From Streptomyces sp. H39-S7 (lineage in GTDB: Bacteria; Actinomycetota; Actinomycetes; Streptomycetales; Streptomycetaceae), in the NCBI RefSeq assembly GCF_027158205.1, contig NZ_JAPVLU010000010.1:158959-222958 (forward strand): a stretch of DNA of 64,000 bases, given 5' to 3'. Shown in pieces: positions 42,858 to 51,276 of the stretch. The translations under genes and the position numbers were made by a program. Under the pieces are notes generated by a model that made no database searches, was not told the DNA's origin, and saw only the letters and a program-made list of their open reading frames with translations. How positions within the stretch are numbered: position 1 is the stretch's first letter; each line of letters starts with the position of its first letter.

Positions 42858-44398
42858 CCGTCATTTCTACCGACTCCGCCCCCGACACTCTGACGCGGGA
42901 CGCGCTCGCCGTCCTGCAGCCGGGGTTCATCGGGACCACCGCGCCCGAGTGGCTGCTGCTCCGGCTCGCCGAGGGGCTCGGCTCCGTGGCGCTCTTCGCC
43001 CGGAACATCGAGTCTCCCGAGCAGCTGTCCGCACTCACCGCGCAGTTGCGCGCGGTACGGGAGGACGTGCTGGTCGCCGTCGACGAGGAGGGCGGCGACG
43101 TCACCCGCCTCGAAGCGCGCACCGGGTCGTCCTTCCCCGGCAACCTCGCGCTCGGCGCGGTCGACGACGCGGACCTGACGCAGGAGGTGGCGGCGGAGCT
43201 CGGCCGCCGGCTCGGCACCTGCGGGGTCAACTTCAACTGGGCGCCGGTCGCCGACGTCAACTCCGACCCCGGCAACCCGGTGATCGGCGTACGGTCCTTC
43301 GGCTCCGACCCGCACCTGGTCGCGCGCAACACCGCCGCGTACATCACCGGTCTGCAGTCCGCCGGGGTGGCGGCCTGCACCAAGCACTTCCCCGGCCACG
43401 GTGACACGGCCGTCGACTCGCACCACTCGATGCCCAACATCGAGGTCGGCCTGCAGACCCTTCAGGACCGTGAACTGGTGCCCTTCCGGGCCGCCGTCGC
43501 CGCCGGGACCAAGGCCGTGATGAGCGCCCACATCCTGGTGCCGGCCCTCGACCCGGACCGGCCGGCCACGCTCAGCCCCAGCGCGCTCAACGGGCTGCTG
43601 CGCGCGCCCGTCGCGGACGGCGGCCTGGGCTACGACGGCGTCATCGTCACCGACGGCATCGAGATGCAGGCCATCGCGGCGACGTACGGCATCGAGCGCG
43701 GCACCGTCATGGCGCTGCTGGCCGGCGCCGACGCCATCTGTGTCGGCGGAGGTCTCGCCGACGAGGAGACCGTGCTGCGGCTGCGCGACGCCATCGTGCG
43801 TGCGGTGCGCGACGGCGATCTGCCCGAGGAGCGGCTCGCCGACGCCGCCGCCCGGGTGCGCTCGCTCGCGGCATGGACGGCCGAGCGGTCGGGTGCGGCG
43901 GAGGGGACCGCACCCGACCCCGAGGTCGGCCTCATCGCGGCCCGCCGGGCCGTCCGGGTGACCCGGACGGAGGAGTACGTGCCGGTCGCGACCGCGCCGT
44001 ACGTGGCCGCCTTCACCCCGGTCGCGAACATCGCCGTCGGTACCGAGACGCCCTGGGGCGTGGCGGCGGAACTGGAGCGGCTGCTGCCCGGCACCGTGAC
44101 GGGCACCTTCCGCGTGGCGGACATCGAGGACGGCGGAGTGGAGGGCCTGCGCGCGAAAGTGCTGCAGTCCGCGTCCGACCGTAGGATCGTCGCAGTGGTT
44201 CGTGACGTCCACCGCCACCCGTGGATGGCCGACGCGCTGGACGCCCTGCTCGCCGCCCGGCCGGACACGGTCGTGGTGGAGATGGGAGTGCCCCAGGCGC
44301 CGCCGTCCGGCGCGCTGCACATCGCGACCCACGGCGCGGCCCGTGTGTGCGGGCAAGCAGCCGCGGAGGTCATCGCCGGCAAGGAAGCCGGGGTCTGA
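42854..44398 (+). CDS. dasD: glycoside hydrolase family 3 beta-N-acetylglucosaminidase (DasD)
   Basis: A 514-residue family 3 enzyme that probably splits imported chitobiose into GlcNAc inside the cell. Seen are the NagZ-type motif KHFPGHGDTAVDSHHSMP and the nucleophile region VIVTDGIEMQAIAATYG. There is no signal peptide, so it is cytoplasmic. Residues beyond about 340 form a second domain (RRAVRVTRTEEYVPVA onward). The ATG overlaps the dasC stop (ATGA), placing it in the das operon. Exact linkage preference is inferred from context. Confidence 0.9.
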   Translation: MTVISTDSAPDTLTRDALAVLQPGFIGTTAPEWLLLRLAEGLGSVALFARNIESPEQLSALTAQLRAVREDVLVAVDEEGGDVTRLEARTGSSFPGNLALGAVDDADLTQEVAAELGRRLGTCGVNFNWAPVADVNSDPGNPVIGVRSFGSDPHLVARNTAAYITGLQSAGVAACTKHFPGHGDTAVDSHHSMPNIEVGLQTLQDRELVPFRAAVAAGTKAVMSAHILVPALDPDRPATLSPSALNGLLRAPVADGGLGYDGVIVTDGIEMQAIAATYGIERGTVMALLAGADAICVGGGLADEETVLRLRDAIVRAVRDGDLPEERLADAAARVRSLAAWTAERSGAAEGTAPDPEVGLIAARRAVRVTRTEEYVPVATAPYVAAFTPVANIAVGTETPWGVAAELERLLPGTVTGTFRVADIEDGGVEGLRAKVLQSASDRRIVAVVRDVHRHPWMADALDALLAARPDTVVVEMGVPQAPPSGALHIATHGAARVCGQAAAEVIAGKEAGV

Positions 44399-44437
44399 CC
44401 GGCGCGGACGACACGCAACAGCCTGGAGGCCCACCGC

Positions 44438-45508
44438 ATGTCCGCCCCGACGCCGGCCCGGCAGATCCTGATGCCGGGCCGGATCATGTCCGGCGAGATG
44501 GCCGAGCAGCCCGCCGTGCTGCGACGCATCCTGGAGCGGGGGGCGCCCCGGATCCGCGCGGTCGCCGCGAAGGTCGCGGCGCGCGACCCGCGCTTCGTGC
44601 TGCTCACCGCCCGCGGCACGTCCGACAACGCGGCGCTGTACGCGAAGTACCTGATCGAGGTGCTGCTCGGCAAGCCCGCGGGGCTGACCTCCATGTCCAC
44701 CACCACCGCGTACGGCGCCAAGCCGGACCTCACGGACTGCCTGGTGATCACCGTCAGCCAGTCCGGCGGCTCGCCCGACCTGGTGGCCTCCACCCGGGCG
44801 GCCCGCGAGGCCGGTGCGATCACCGTCGCGGTGACGAACAACCCGGACTCCCCGCTCGCCGAGGTCTCCGAGTTCCACATCGACGTGCTGGCGGGTCCGG
44901 AGAAGGCGCTGCCGGCGACCAAGACGTACACCGCCGAGCTGCTGGCCCTCTACCTGTTCGTCGAGGGGCTGCGGGGCGGCGACGGCGGGGCCGCCACGGT
45001 CCTGCCGGACCTCGCCGAGGGGATCCTGGCGCGCGGCGCCGAGGTCAAGGCGCTGGCCGGCCGCTACCGCTTCGCGGAGCGCATGGTCATCACCTCTCGC
45101 GGCTACGGCTACCCGACCGCGAGGGAGGCCGCGCTGAAGCTCATGGAGACCAGCTACATCCCGGCCCTGGCGTACTCGGGTGCGGACCTGCTGCACGGCC
45201 CGCTGGCCATGGTCGACAACATCTCGCCGGTGATCGCCATCGTCACCGAGGGCAAGGGCGGGGAGGCCCTCCAGCCGGTCCTGGACCGGCTGCGCGGCCG
45301 GGGCGCGGACCTGGTGGTCATCGGCCCGCAGGCGCAGGTGGACGCCGCCTCCGCGGGCTTCGCCCTGCCGACGAAGGGCGTCGCCGAGGAGGTCCAGCCG
45401 ATCCTGGAGATCCTGCCGCTGCAGATGCTGGCCTACGAGGTCACCATCGCCCGCGGCCAGGACCCGGACGCCCCGCGCGCGCTCGCCAAGGTGACGGAGA
45501 CGCACTGA
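44438..45508 (+). CDS. SIS-domain protein, GlmS isomerase-like
   Basis: A 356-residue protein with two SIS sugar-isomerase domains and no glutaminase domain. The first domain has LLTARGTSDNAALYAKYLIE and VSQSGGSPDLVASTRAAREA; the second has SRGYGYPTAREAALKLME and ELLHGPLAM-like DLLHGPLAMVDN. It resembles the isomerase half of GlmS and the NagB-II/AgaS type. A role in amino-sugar phosphate deamination or isomerisation after DasABC uptake is likely. The ATG is 39 nt after dasD, so it is probably the last gene of the operon. Confidence 0.85.
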   Translation: MSAPTPARQILMPGRIMSGEMAEQPAVLRRILERGAPRIRAVAAKVAARDPRFVLLTARGTSDNAALYAKYLIEVLLGKPAGLTSMSTTTAYGAKPDLTDCLVITVSQSGGSPDLVASTRAAREAGAITVAVTNNPDSPLAEVSEFHIDVLAGPEKALPATKTYTAELLALYLFVEGLRGGDGGAATVLPDLAEGILARGAEVKALAGRYRFAERMVITSRGYGYPTAREAALKLMETSYIPALAYSGADLLHGPLAMVDNISPVIAIVTEGKGGEALQPVLDRLRGRGADLVVIGPQAQVDAASAGFALPTKGVAEEVQPILEILPLQMLAYEVTIARGQDPDAPRALAKVTETH

Positions 45509-45535
45509 CCCCCACGGGTCGGACCGAACGTGAGA

Positions 45536-45562
45536 GGCCCCGTCGCGTGCTGCGACGGGGCC
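45536..45562 (+). terminator. terminator of the das operon
   Basis: GGCCCCGTCGC and GCGACGGGGCC form an 11-bp stem with a 5-nt loop 27 nt after the last gene, followed by TTCC. Confidence 0.85.
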
Positions 45563-45828
45563 TTCCGCATGCGGTGGGGGTCTGCGTATGCGGTGGGGGC
45601 GGCCGGAACGGTGCCGGAAAACGCCACGGGCCGCGGCGCCGGGAAGGGACCCTCAGCCCTTCCAGCACCGCAGCCCGGAGCTGATGTCGACGCCGTGGCC
45701 GACGGGGTGTGCGGTTCCCCGTGGCCCATCAGGAGCCGACCGGTGAGGCCGCGGCGTAGTCAGGGCAGAGAACGCCTGGCCTCGATCCACCCTCCTGTGC
45801 GGGGAGGATGGAGGTCTGTTCGGTCCAT

Positions 45829-45844
45829 TCTGGACTAGACCATT
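45829..45844. promoter_or_regulatory. dre-like site upstream of the sensor kinase
   Basis: TCTGGACTAGACCATT matches 14 of 16 bases of the dre consensus, and its complement TGGTCTAGTCCA matches 11 of 12 of the core. It is about 83 nt before the kinase start. DasR is encoded 6.5 kb away. Confidence 0.65.
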
Positions 45845-45913
45845 CTCCCTTGTCCATGCCATCGCTGGCATCGGTGGAAAAAAGGCCGGGCACGGATGGC
45901 GCGAATTGGCCTG

Positions 45914-45919
45914 TACGCT
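45914..45919 (+). promoter_or_regulatory. -10 box placing a leaderless start for the kinase
   Basis: TACGCT ends 7 nt before GTG 45927, so a transcript could start at the GTG itself. No ribosome site precedes the gene. Confidence 0.5.
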
Positions 45920-45926
45920 CGCAGAC

Positions 45927-47384
45927 GTGCCCTCCATGAACGACCTCGTACGCCAGCACACCGGCCTGGACGACTCCGATCTCGAATGGCTCCACCTGCT
46001 GGTCTCGGAGTGGCAGCTGCTCTCCGACCTGTCCTTCGCCGACCTCGTCCTGTGGGTGCCGACCCTGGACGGCACACGCTACGTCTCGGTCGCCCAGATG
46101 CGGCCGAACACCGGGCCGACCTCGTACCAGGACGACATGGTCGGCCACCTGGTCCCGCGCGGCCGCCGCCCCATGCTGGACGCGGCCCTCGACGAGGGCC
46201 GGATCGTCCGCGAGGGCGACCCCGAATGGCGTGACGAGGTCCCGGTCCGGGTCGAGTCGATCCCGGTCCGCCGCGAGGGCCGGGTGCTGGGCGTCATCGC
46301 CCGCAACACCAACCTGCTGACCGTCCGCACCCCCAGCCGGCTCGAGCTGACCTATCTGCAGAGCGCCTCCGACCTGGCGCAGATGATCGCCGCGGGATCG
46401 TTCCCGTTCCCCGCCGAGCAGGTCGACATGGACGCGGCGCCGCGCGCCGGCGACGGCCTGATCCGGCTCGACGCGGACGGCGTCGTGCAGTACGCCAGCC
46501 CCAACGCGCTCTCCGCGTACCACCGCCTGGGCCTCGCCGCCGACCTGGTCGGCCTGCACCTCGGCAAGGCCACCACCGAACTCGCCCCCGCCCGCGGCCC
46601 GGTGGACGAGGCGATGGTCAAACTCGCCAGCGGCTGGGCGCCCCGTGAGGCCGAGGTCGAGGGCGGCGACGGCGTCATCCAGCTGCGCACCATCCCGCTG
46701 CGGCCCAAGGGCACCCACATCGGCTCGCTGGTCCTGCTGCGCGACGTCACCGAGCTGCGGCGCCGCGAGCGCGAGTTGATGACCAAGGACGCCACCATCC
46801 GGGAGATCCACCACCGGGTGAAGAACAATCTGCAGACCGTCGCCGCGCTGCTGCGGCTGCAGGCCCGCCGGATGGATTCCGACAAGGCGCGCGAGGCGCT
46901 GGAGGAAGCGGTCCGCCGGGTCGGCTCGATCGCGATCGTGCACGAGACGCTCTCCCAGAACCTGGACGAACGCGTCGAGTTCGACGACATCGCCGACCGG
47001 GTTCTCGCGATGGTCGCCGAGATCTCACCCGGTCGGGTCACCGCCCGCCGCACCGGCCGGTTCGGCATCCTGACCGCCGAGGTCGCCACCCCGCTGGCGA
47101 TGGTCCTCACCGAACTCCTGCAGAACGCGCTGGAGCACGGCTTCGGCCCGGGGGAGAGCGGCACGGTCGAGGTGGGGGCGACGGTCGGCCGCGAAAAGCT
47201 GATCATCACCGTGCAGGACAACGGCCGCGGGCTGCCGGAGGGCTTCGACCCGCAGCGGGCCGGAAATCTCGGGCTGCAGATCGTCCGCACCCTGGTGGTG
47301 GGCGAACTGTCCGGCACGTTCGACATGGTCCCGGCGCCGGAGGGCGGCACCAGGGTCGTCCTGGAACTTCCCGCCGAGGCCTAG
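45927..47384 (+). CDS. PAS-domain sensor histidine kinase (PdtaS-like)
   Basis: A 485-residue soluble kinase. A GAF-like N-terminal domain (LSDLSFADLVLWVPTLDG) is followed by a PAS domain at about 175-280 (LIRLDADGVVQYASPNAL) and a HisKA_2-type transmitter with the phospho-acceptor motif REIHHRVKNNLQTVAALL. The ATPase domain has ELLQNALEHGFG and DNGRGLPEG. The architecture matches PdtaS kinases, which act on ANTAR-type RNA-binding regulators; no partner regulator is in the window. GTG 45927 is chosen as a leaderless start; ATG 45936 is the alternative. Confidence 0.9.
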   Translation: MPSMNDLVRQHTGLDDSDLEWLHLLVSEWQLLSDLSFADLVLWVPTLDGTRYVSVAQMRPNTGPTSYQDDMVGHLVPRGRRPMLDAALDEGRIVREGDPEWRDEVPVRVESIPVRREGRVLGVIARNTNLLTVRTPSRLELTYLQSASDLAQMIAAGSFPFPAEQVDMDAAPRAGDGLIRLDADGVVQYASPNALSAYHRLGLAADLVGLHLGKATTELAPARGPVDEAMVKLASGWAPREAEVEGGDGVIQLRTIPLRPKGTHIGSLVLLRDVTELRRRERELMTKDATIREIHHRVKNNLQTVAALLRLQARRMDSDKAREALEEAVRRVGSIAIVHETLSQNLDERVEFDDIADRVLAMVAEISPGRVTARRTGRFGILTAEVATPLAMVLTELLQNALEHGFGPGESGTVEVGATVGREKLIITVQDNGRGLPEGFDPQRAGNLGLQIVRTLVVGELSGTFDMVPAPEGGTRVVLELPAEA

Positions 47385-47416
47385 CGTTTGGGGTGCGGTC
47401 GTCGGGGGCGAACAGC

Positions 47417-47451
47417 AGTAAGCCCCGACCGCCAGGCGGTCGGGGCTTACT
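47417..47451. terminator. bidirectional terminator between kinase and wblE
   Basis: AGTAAGCCCCGACCGCC pairs perfectly with GGCGGTCGGGGCTTACT, leaving almost no loop, 33 nt after the kinase stop. Confidence 0.88.
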
Positions 47452-47518
47452 GGATGCTGTGTGCTGCGCGTACGAATTCGGGTGCTGCGCGCTGCGGCTC
47501 GGGGGTAAGGCGCGGGCG

Positions 47519-47776
47519 TCAGACGCTGGCGTTGCGGGCCCTGTTGCGGGCGGCGCGGCGCTTCATTGCGCGACGCTCGTCCTCGCTGAGGCCGCCCCAG
47601 ACGCCTGCGTCCTGGCCGCTCTCCAGCGCCCACTGCAGGCACTGCTCCATGACGGGGCAGCGGCGGCAGACGGCCTTGGCTTCCTCGATCTGCAGCAGCG
47701 CAGGACCGGTGTTGCCGATGGGGAAGAAGAGTTCCGGGTCTTCCTCGCGGCAAACGGCGCGATGACGCCAGTCCAT
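47519..47776 (-). CDS. wblE: WhiB-family iron-sulfur regulator WblE
   Basis: An 85-residue Wbl protein that binds an iron-sulfur cluster through four cysteines: Cys9 (HRAVCREED) and the cluster AVCRRCPVMEQC. The G[VI]WGG turn is present as GVWGGLSEDER, followed by the basic tail KRRAARNRARNASV. It is the usual WblE length and is encoded next to the PdtaS-like kinase, as in other Streptomyces. The ATG at 47776 has GGAG upstream. WblE is related to mycobacterial WhiB1; its targets are not known from this sequence. Confidence 0.93.
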   Translation of the reverse strand: MDWRHRAVCREEDPELFFPIGNTGPALLQIEEAKAVCRRCPVMEQCLQWALESGQDAGVWGGLSEDERRAMKRRAARNRARNASV

Positions 47777-48093
47777 GGCTGCTCCAACTCCTTTGTGACA
47801 AGCACGTTGCTTGTGAATGTGAACGCTTTCACGAATCCCCTCACAGGGCACGGAACTACGCCCAGTTTCCTGGTGCAGTCTCGCTGATGTGAGGTGGTGG
47901 ATTCGGGCTCTCAAGGGACTCCGGTTGTTGGCCGTCCCGATCGCCATGTAGAGACTCGCAAACCTGGGCTGCGGATACAACCCTTTCAGGAAAGTTTTTT
48001 TTGATTCCTCGGTGTCGCCTGCATCACAGCCGTACTTCCATGGGGTGCAGGGCAGCCTAAACGTTCGAGTAAAAGGACTTTGGGCTCTTCCGC
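47777..48093. other. 317-nt leader region of wblE
   Basis: No gene is seen. The region is more A+T-rich than its surroundings. It contains AACGCTTTCAC, and CTTTC-AG-GAAAG followed by eight T at 47983-48002 on the plus strand. The wblE promoter should lie here on the minus strand, but I could not fix its boxes. The downstream edge abuts the end of the diacylglycerol kinase-like gene. Confidence 0.5.
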
Positions 48094-49062
48094 TTACACA
48101 ATCACACGCAGTGCACGGCGTACGCCTGTGAAGGTTGCGCTGGTACGCAGCCCCAGGTGGTCACCGTCCACCTGGAAGGGGAGCGGCGCCTGCGAATGCA
48201 AGGTGAAGTCGGTCAGGTCGTGCAAGGAGGCCACATGCTTGCCGTGCGGGCCTCGATCGGGGGTCGAACGGAGCAGTTGCGTGGCGTAGCGCATCGCTGA
48301 CGATGTCGACATCTTGGACACCCCCAGCACATCGAGACCGGTGTCGAAGGAGGCGTCGGGGGAGGCGTACACCGGACGATTGCCCAGGTAGGTCCACGGA
48401 GCGGTGTTGCAGACTATCGACAGCACCAGCCCTCGGACGGGGTCCTCGTCCGGCCGCTCCAGCGTGATCGAACCGACGCCCCGGTGCGTCTCCGCCAGGA
48501 ACTGGCGCATCACCTGGCGCATGTAGAGCGCGTGCGTCGAGCGCTTGCCCATGTCGCGTTGCTGTTCGACCCGGCCGACCACGCCGGCGTCGAAGCCCAG
48601 CCCGGCGCAGAAGGTGAACCAGCGCGACGGGACTCCCTCGTCCTCCGTGCCGGGCGTGCCGCTCACCAGGCCCAGGCCGACCGTGCGCGACGACCGGTCG
48701 TGCAGGGCGTCCAGCAGTGCCCCGGTCGCCTCGACGGCGTCGTTGGGCAGTCCCAGGGCGCGCGCGAACACATTGGTCGATCCGCCGGGCACCACGGCCA
48801 GCTGCGGCAGCCGGTCCGGATCCGGACCGTTGTGCAGCAGTCCGTTGACCACCTCGTTGACCGTGCCGTCACCGCCGAGTGCGACGACCAGTTCGATCTC
48901 GCCGCCCTCCGCTGCCTGACGGGCGAGGTCCCGGGCGTGGCCGCGGTACTCCGTGGCCGCCACGTCCAGCTTCAGATCGCTGGCGAGGGCGTGGGCCAGA
49001 ACGTCACGTACCCGCGCACTGGTGGTGGTGGCAGCAGGGTTGACCACGAGAAGTGCGCGCAT
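48094..49062 (-). CDS. diacylglycerol kinase family lipid kinase
   Basis: A 322-residue protein with the DAGK catalytic domain at the N-terminus: ALLVVNPAATT and the nucleotide motif VVALGGDGTVNEVVNGLL, then VVPGGSTNVFARALGLP. The second, beta-rich domain follows. These kinases phosphorylate diacylglycerol or related lipids at the inner face of the membrane. The ATG at 49062 is chosen because MRALLVVNP is the usual N-terminus; ten extra in-frame residues upstream are unlikely. It is divergent from a small membrane-protein gene. Confidence 0.9.
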   Translation of the reverse strand: MRALLVVNPAATTTSARVRDVLAHALASDLKLDVAATEYRGHARDLARQAAEGGEIELVVALGGDGTVNEVVNGLLHNGPDPDRLPQLAVVPGGSTNVFARALGLPNDAVEATGALLDALHDRSSRTVGLGLVSGTPGTEDEGVPSRWFTFCAGLGFDAGVVGRVEQQRDMGKRSTHALYMRQVMRQFLAETHRGVGSITLERPDEDPVRGLVLSIVCNTAPWTYLGNRPVYASPDASFDTGLDVLGVSKMSTSSAMRYATQLLRSTPDRGPHGKHVASLHDLTDFTLHSQAPLPFQVDGDHLGLRTSATFTGVRRALRVIV

Positions 49063-49097
49063 GAGGGGAAGCGTACCTACCCATAAGTACACCGGGC

Positions 49098-49103
49098 TAC
49101 GCT
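49098..49103 (+). promoter_or_regulatory. -10 box giving a leaderless transcript
   Basis: TACGCT ends 7 nt before GTG 49111, and no ribosome site precedes that codon. Confidence 0.5.
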
Positions 49104-49110
49104 GGCCGGT

Positions 49111-49530
49111 GTGAGCCAGATCCCCTCGACCCCGTCACCCCGACCGCGCCGGCTGACCGCCGCCGCGGGCCTCGCGGCCCTGGAAGGCCTCGCCCTGGCC
49201 GGCTGCGGGCTCGTCCTGCTGGTGCTGGCGCTGACCGGGCACTCCGACAACGTCCGCAACGCCGTGGTGGGTGCGGTCACCGTCCTCGCCCTCGGCGCGA
49301 TCCCGCTGGCGGCGGCGTACGGGCTGCTGCACGCCCGGCGCTGGAGCCGGGGCCCCGCGCTGATCATCCAGCTGCTGGCGCTGCCGGTGGCCTGGACGCT
49401 GCTGCACGCCGCGGCGGCGTTCGTGGCGGCCGGCGTGGCCCTGGCCCTCATCGCCCTGGCCGGGCTGGTCCTCCTGGTCCACCCCGCGACGACCGCCGCC
49501 CTCGGCATCGGCGAACGCGGCGAGGCCTGA
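49111..49530 (+). CDS. four-helix integral membrane protein
   Basis: A 139-residue protein with about four transmembrane helices (LEGLALAGCGLVLLVLALTG, then a helix through VTVLALGAIPLAAAYGLL, IIQLLALPVAWTLLHAAAA and the last hydrophobic stretch). The N-terminus is Pro/Arg-rich and probably cytoplasmic. GTG 49111 stands 7 nt from a -10 box, so a leaderless message is likely. No family function could be assigned. Confidence 0.75.
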   Translation: MSQIPSTPSPRPRRLTAAAGLAALEGLALAGCGLVLLVLALTGHSDNVRNAVVGAVTVLALGAIPLAAAYGLLHARRWSRGPALIIQLLALPVAWTLLHAAAAFVAAGVALALIALAGLVLLVHPATTAALGIGERGEA

Positions 49531-49546
49531 ACCAGGACTCGAACCA

Positions 49547-49584
49547 CGACGGCCGGACAGATCCTGGGATCTGTCCGGCCGTCG
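49547..49584. terminator. strong bidirectional terminator before sigH
   Basis: CGACGGCCGGACAGATCC and GGATCTGTCCGGCCGTCG form an 18-bp perfect stem with a 2-nt loop between convergent genes. Confidence 0.9.
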
Positions 49585-49605
49585 TCGTCACGGGCTGCTC
49601 CCCGG

Positions 49606-50571
49606 TTACTCCTCGACGAGGAGCTTCTCGCGGAGCTGCATGAGGGTGCGGGCCAGGAGCCGGGAGACGTGCATCTGGGAGATGCCGACCTCGATGGCGA
49701 TCTGCGACTGGGTCATGTTGCCGAAGAACCGCAGCATGAGGATCTTCTTCTCCCGGGGCGGCAGCGACTCCAGGAGCGGTTTGAGCGATTCCCGGTACTC
49801 GACGCCTTCGAGGGCCTCGTCCATGGCCCCGAGGGTGTCCGCGACGGCGGGGGAGTCGTCGTCGGTGTCCGGGACGTCGAGCGAGAGGGTGCTGTAGGCG
49901 TTCGCGGATTCGAGGCCCTCCAGCACCTCCTCCTCCGTGATCTTGAGCTGTACCGCCAGCTCGTGCACGGTCGGTGCCCGGCCGAAGCGCTGGGAGAGCT
50001 CTCCGGTGGCGGTGGTGAGGGCCAGCCGCAGCTCCTGGAGCCTGCGGGGGACGCGGACGGCCCAGCCCTTGTCCCTGAAGTGGCGTTTGATCTCACCGAC
50101 GACCGTGGGAGTCGCGTACGTGGAGAACTCCACGCCGCGGTCCACGTCGAAACGGTCGACGGACTTGATCAGACCGATGGTGGCGACCTGGGTGAGGTCG
50201 TCCAGCGGTTCCCCGCGGTTGCGGAAACGCCGCGCCAGGTGCTCCACCAGGGGCAGGTGCATACGCACCAGCCGGTTGCGCAGCTCGGCGCGTTCCGGTG
50301 AGCCGTCCGGGAGCTTGCTCAGCTCCACGAAGAGCGCTCGGGCGCCGGCCCGGTCATGCGGGTCGTGCTGCTCTTGCTGGTCCATGGGATCCGCCTGCTC
50401 CGCCGCGTCCATTGCATCCGTACGGGACCCGGGGTGCTGCCGCGCCGAGTACCGCCCGGCCGCCCCGGCGGGCGACGCCTGGGCCGGCACGGCGGGACGG
50501 CCCCGCACCGCGGGCATGCCGCTGTCCGCCGGGGGTCCGGGAGCTGCCTCCCGGGATAGATCAGCACTCAT
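49606..50571 (-). CDS. sigH: SigB/F/G-family stress sigma factor SigH
   Basis: A 321-residue group 3 sigma factor of the SigB family. Region 2 has LPLVEHLARRFRNRG and DDLTQVATIGLIKSVDRFD; region 4 has REKKILMLRFFGNMTQSQIA and SQMHVSRLLARTL. A 75-residue Ala/Pro-rich N-terminal extension precedes it. Gene order (anti-sigma gene upstream) matches the S. coelicolor sigH locus, known for salt and osmotic stress and for several protein isoforms. The ATG at 50571 is one possible start; the frame runs on upstream to about 50823. Confidence 0.88.
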   Translation of the reverse strand: MSADLSREAAPGPPADSGMPAVRGRPAVPAQASPAGAAGRYSARQHPGSRTDAMDAAEQADPMDQQEQHDPHDRAGARALFVELSKLPDGSPERAELRNRLVRMHLPLVEHLARRFRNRGEPLDDLTQVATIGLIKSVDRFDVDRGVEFSTYATPTVVGEIKRHFRDKGWAVRVPRRLQELRLALTTATGELSQRFGRAPTVHELAVQLKITEEEVLEGLESANAYSTLSLDVPDTDDDSPAVADTLGAMDEALEGVEYRESLKPLLESLPPREKKILMLRFFGNMTQSQIAIEVGISQMHVSRLLARTLMQLREKLLVEE

Positions 50572-50680
50572 GGCGTTTCCCCGTTCCGTGCACGGTTGTA
50601 CCGTTACCGGCCCTTCGGGGGACCGGGACACGCTGACCTGCTTCGGGTCCGCGCCTGCGGGCTGCCTGCATCTGGGGACC

Positions 50681-51094
50681 TCACGACTGTCCGGGGCCGG
50701 CACCGCGCTTCTTGTGCAGGCTGATGCTGACGGTCTTGTCCTCCGCGACCGTGGCATCCACCTCGCCGGCCAGTGCGGAGAGCACCGTCCAGGCGAAGGT
50801 GTCCCGCTCCGGAGCACGACCATCGGTCGTGGGCGCCGAAACTCTCACCCACAGAGCGTCCCCGACGAGTCGGAAGACGCAACTCAGTACGCTGCCGGGA
50901 ACGGCCTGCTGCAGCAGGATGGCGCACGCCTCGTCCACGGCGATGCGCAGGTCTTCGATCTCGTCGAGGGTGAAGTCCAGCCGTGCTGCGAGACCGGCCG
51001 TAGCCGTACGCAGTACCGACAGATAGGCCCCCGCCGCGGGCAGCCGGACCTCAACGAAGTCCTTCGTCCCGGGCTCGCCTGCGATCTGGGACAC
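50681..51094 (-). CDS. ushX: anti-sigma factor, serine kinase-type (UshX/PrsH)
   Basis: A 137-residue RsbW-like ATPase-domain protein that should hold SigH inactive. The fold shows as FVEVRLPAAGAYLSVLRTATAG, then DEIEDLRIAVDEACAILL and the last part DTFAWTVLSAL. In the N-box the Mg-binding asparagine of RsbW (E-x3-N) reads E-A-C-A-I, so kinase activity may be weak. The GTG at 51094 has GGAGGTGAGG upstream; longer in-frame starts exist. It lies 109 nt upstream of sigH. Confidence 0.88.
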   Translation of the reverse strand: MSQIAGEPGTKDFVEVRLPAAGAYLSVLRTATAGLAARLDFTLDEIEDLRIAVDEACAILLQQAVPGSVLSCVFRLVGDALWVRVSAPTTDGRAPERDTFAWTVLSALAGEVDATVAEDKTVSISLHKKRGAGPGQS

Positions 51095-51276
51095 CCTCAC
51101 CTCCAAGGTGGCACACAGTGATTGCTCTGGTTCGCCAGCGACGCTATCGCGATCTGTGCCCCGATGTCGCCCGGACGGAGCACTGCCGCCGCCATGAGTG
51201 AGCCCTGACCCGGCACCCCACGACTGTCACCCATGGTAAGCGTATGAGTACACTCCGTGGCTAGGGGTATGCGGTC

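Larger units (their letters stand above)
45563..45926. other. 364-nt spacer between das operon and sensor kinase
   Basis: No convincing gene is present. Direct copies of ATGCGGTGGGGG occur near 45568 and 45587. On the minus strand, the last 18 codons before a TGA at 45653 all end in G or C and read HPVGHGVDISSGLRCWKG, but no good start codon or even codon bias lies upstream; see the finding. A dre-like site is at 45829-45844, and the kinase promoter lies at the right end. Confidence 0.5.
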
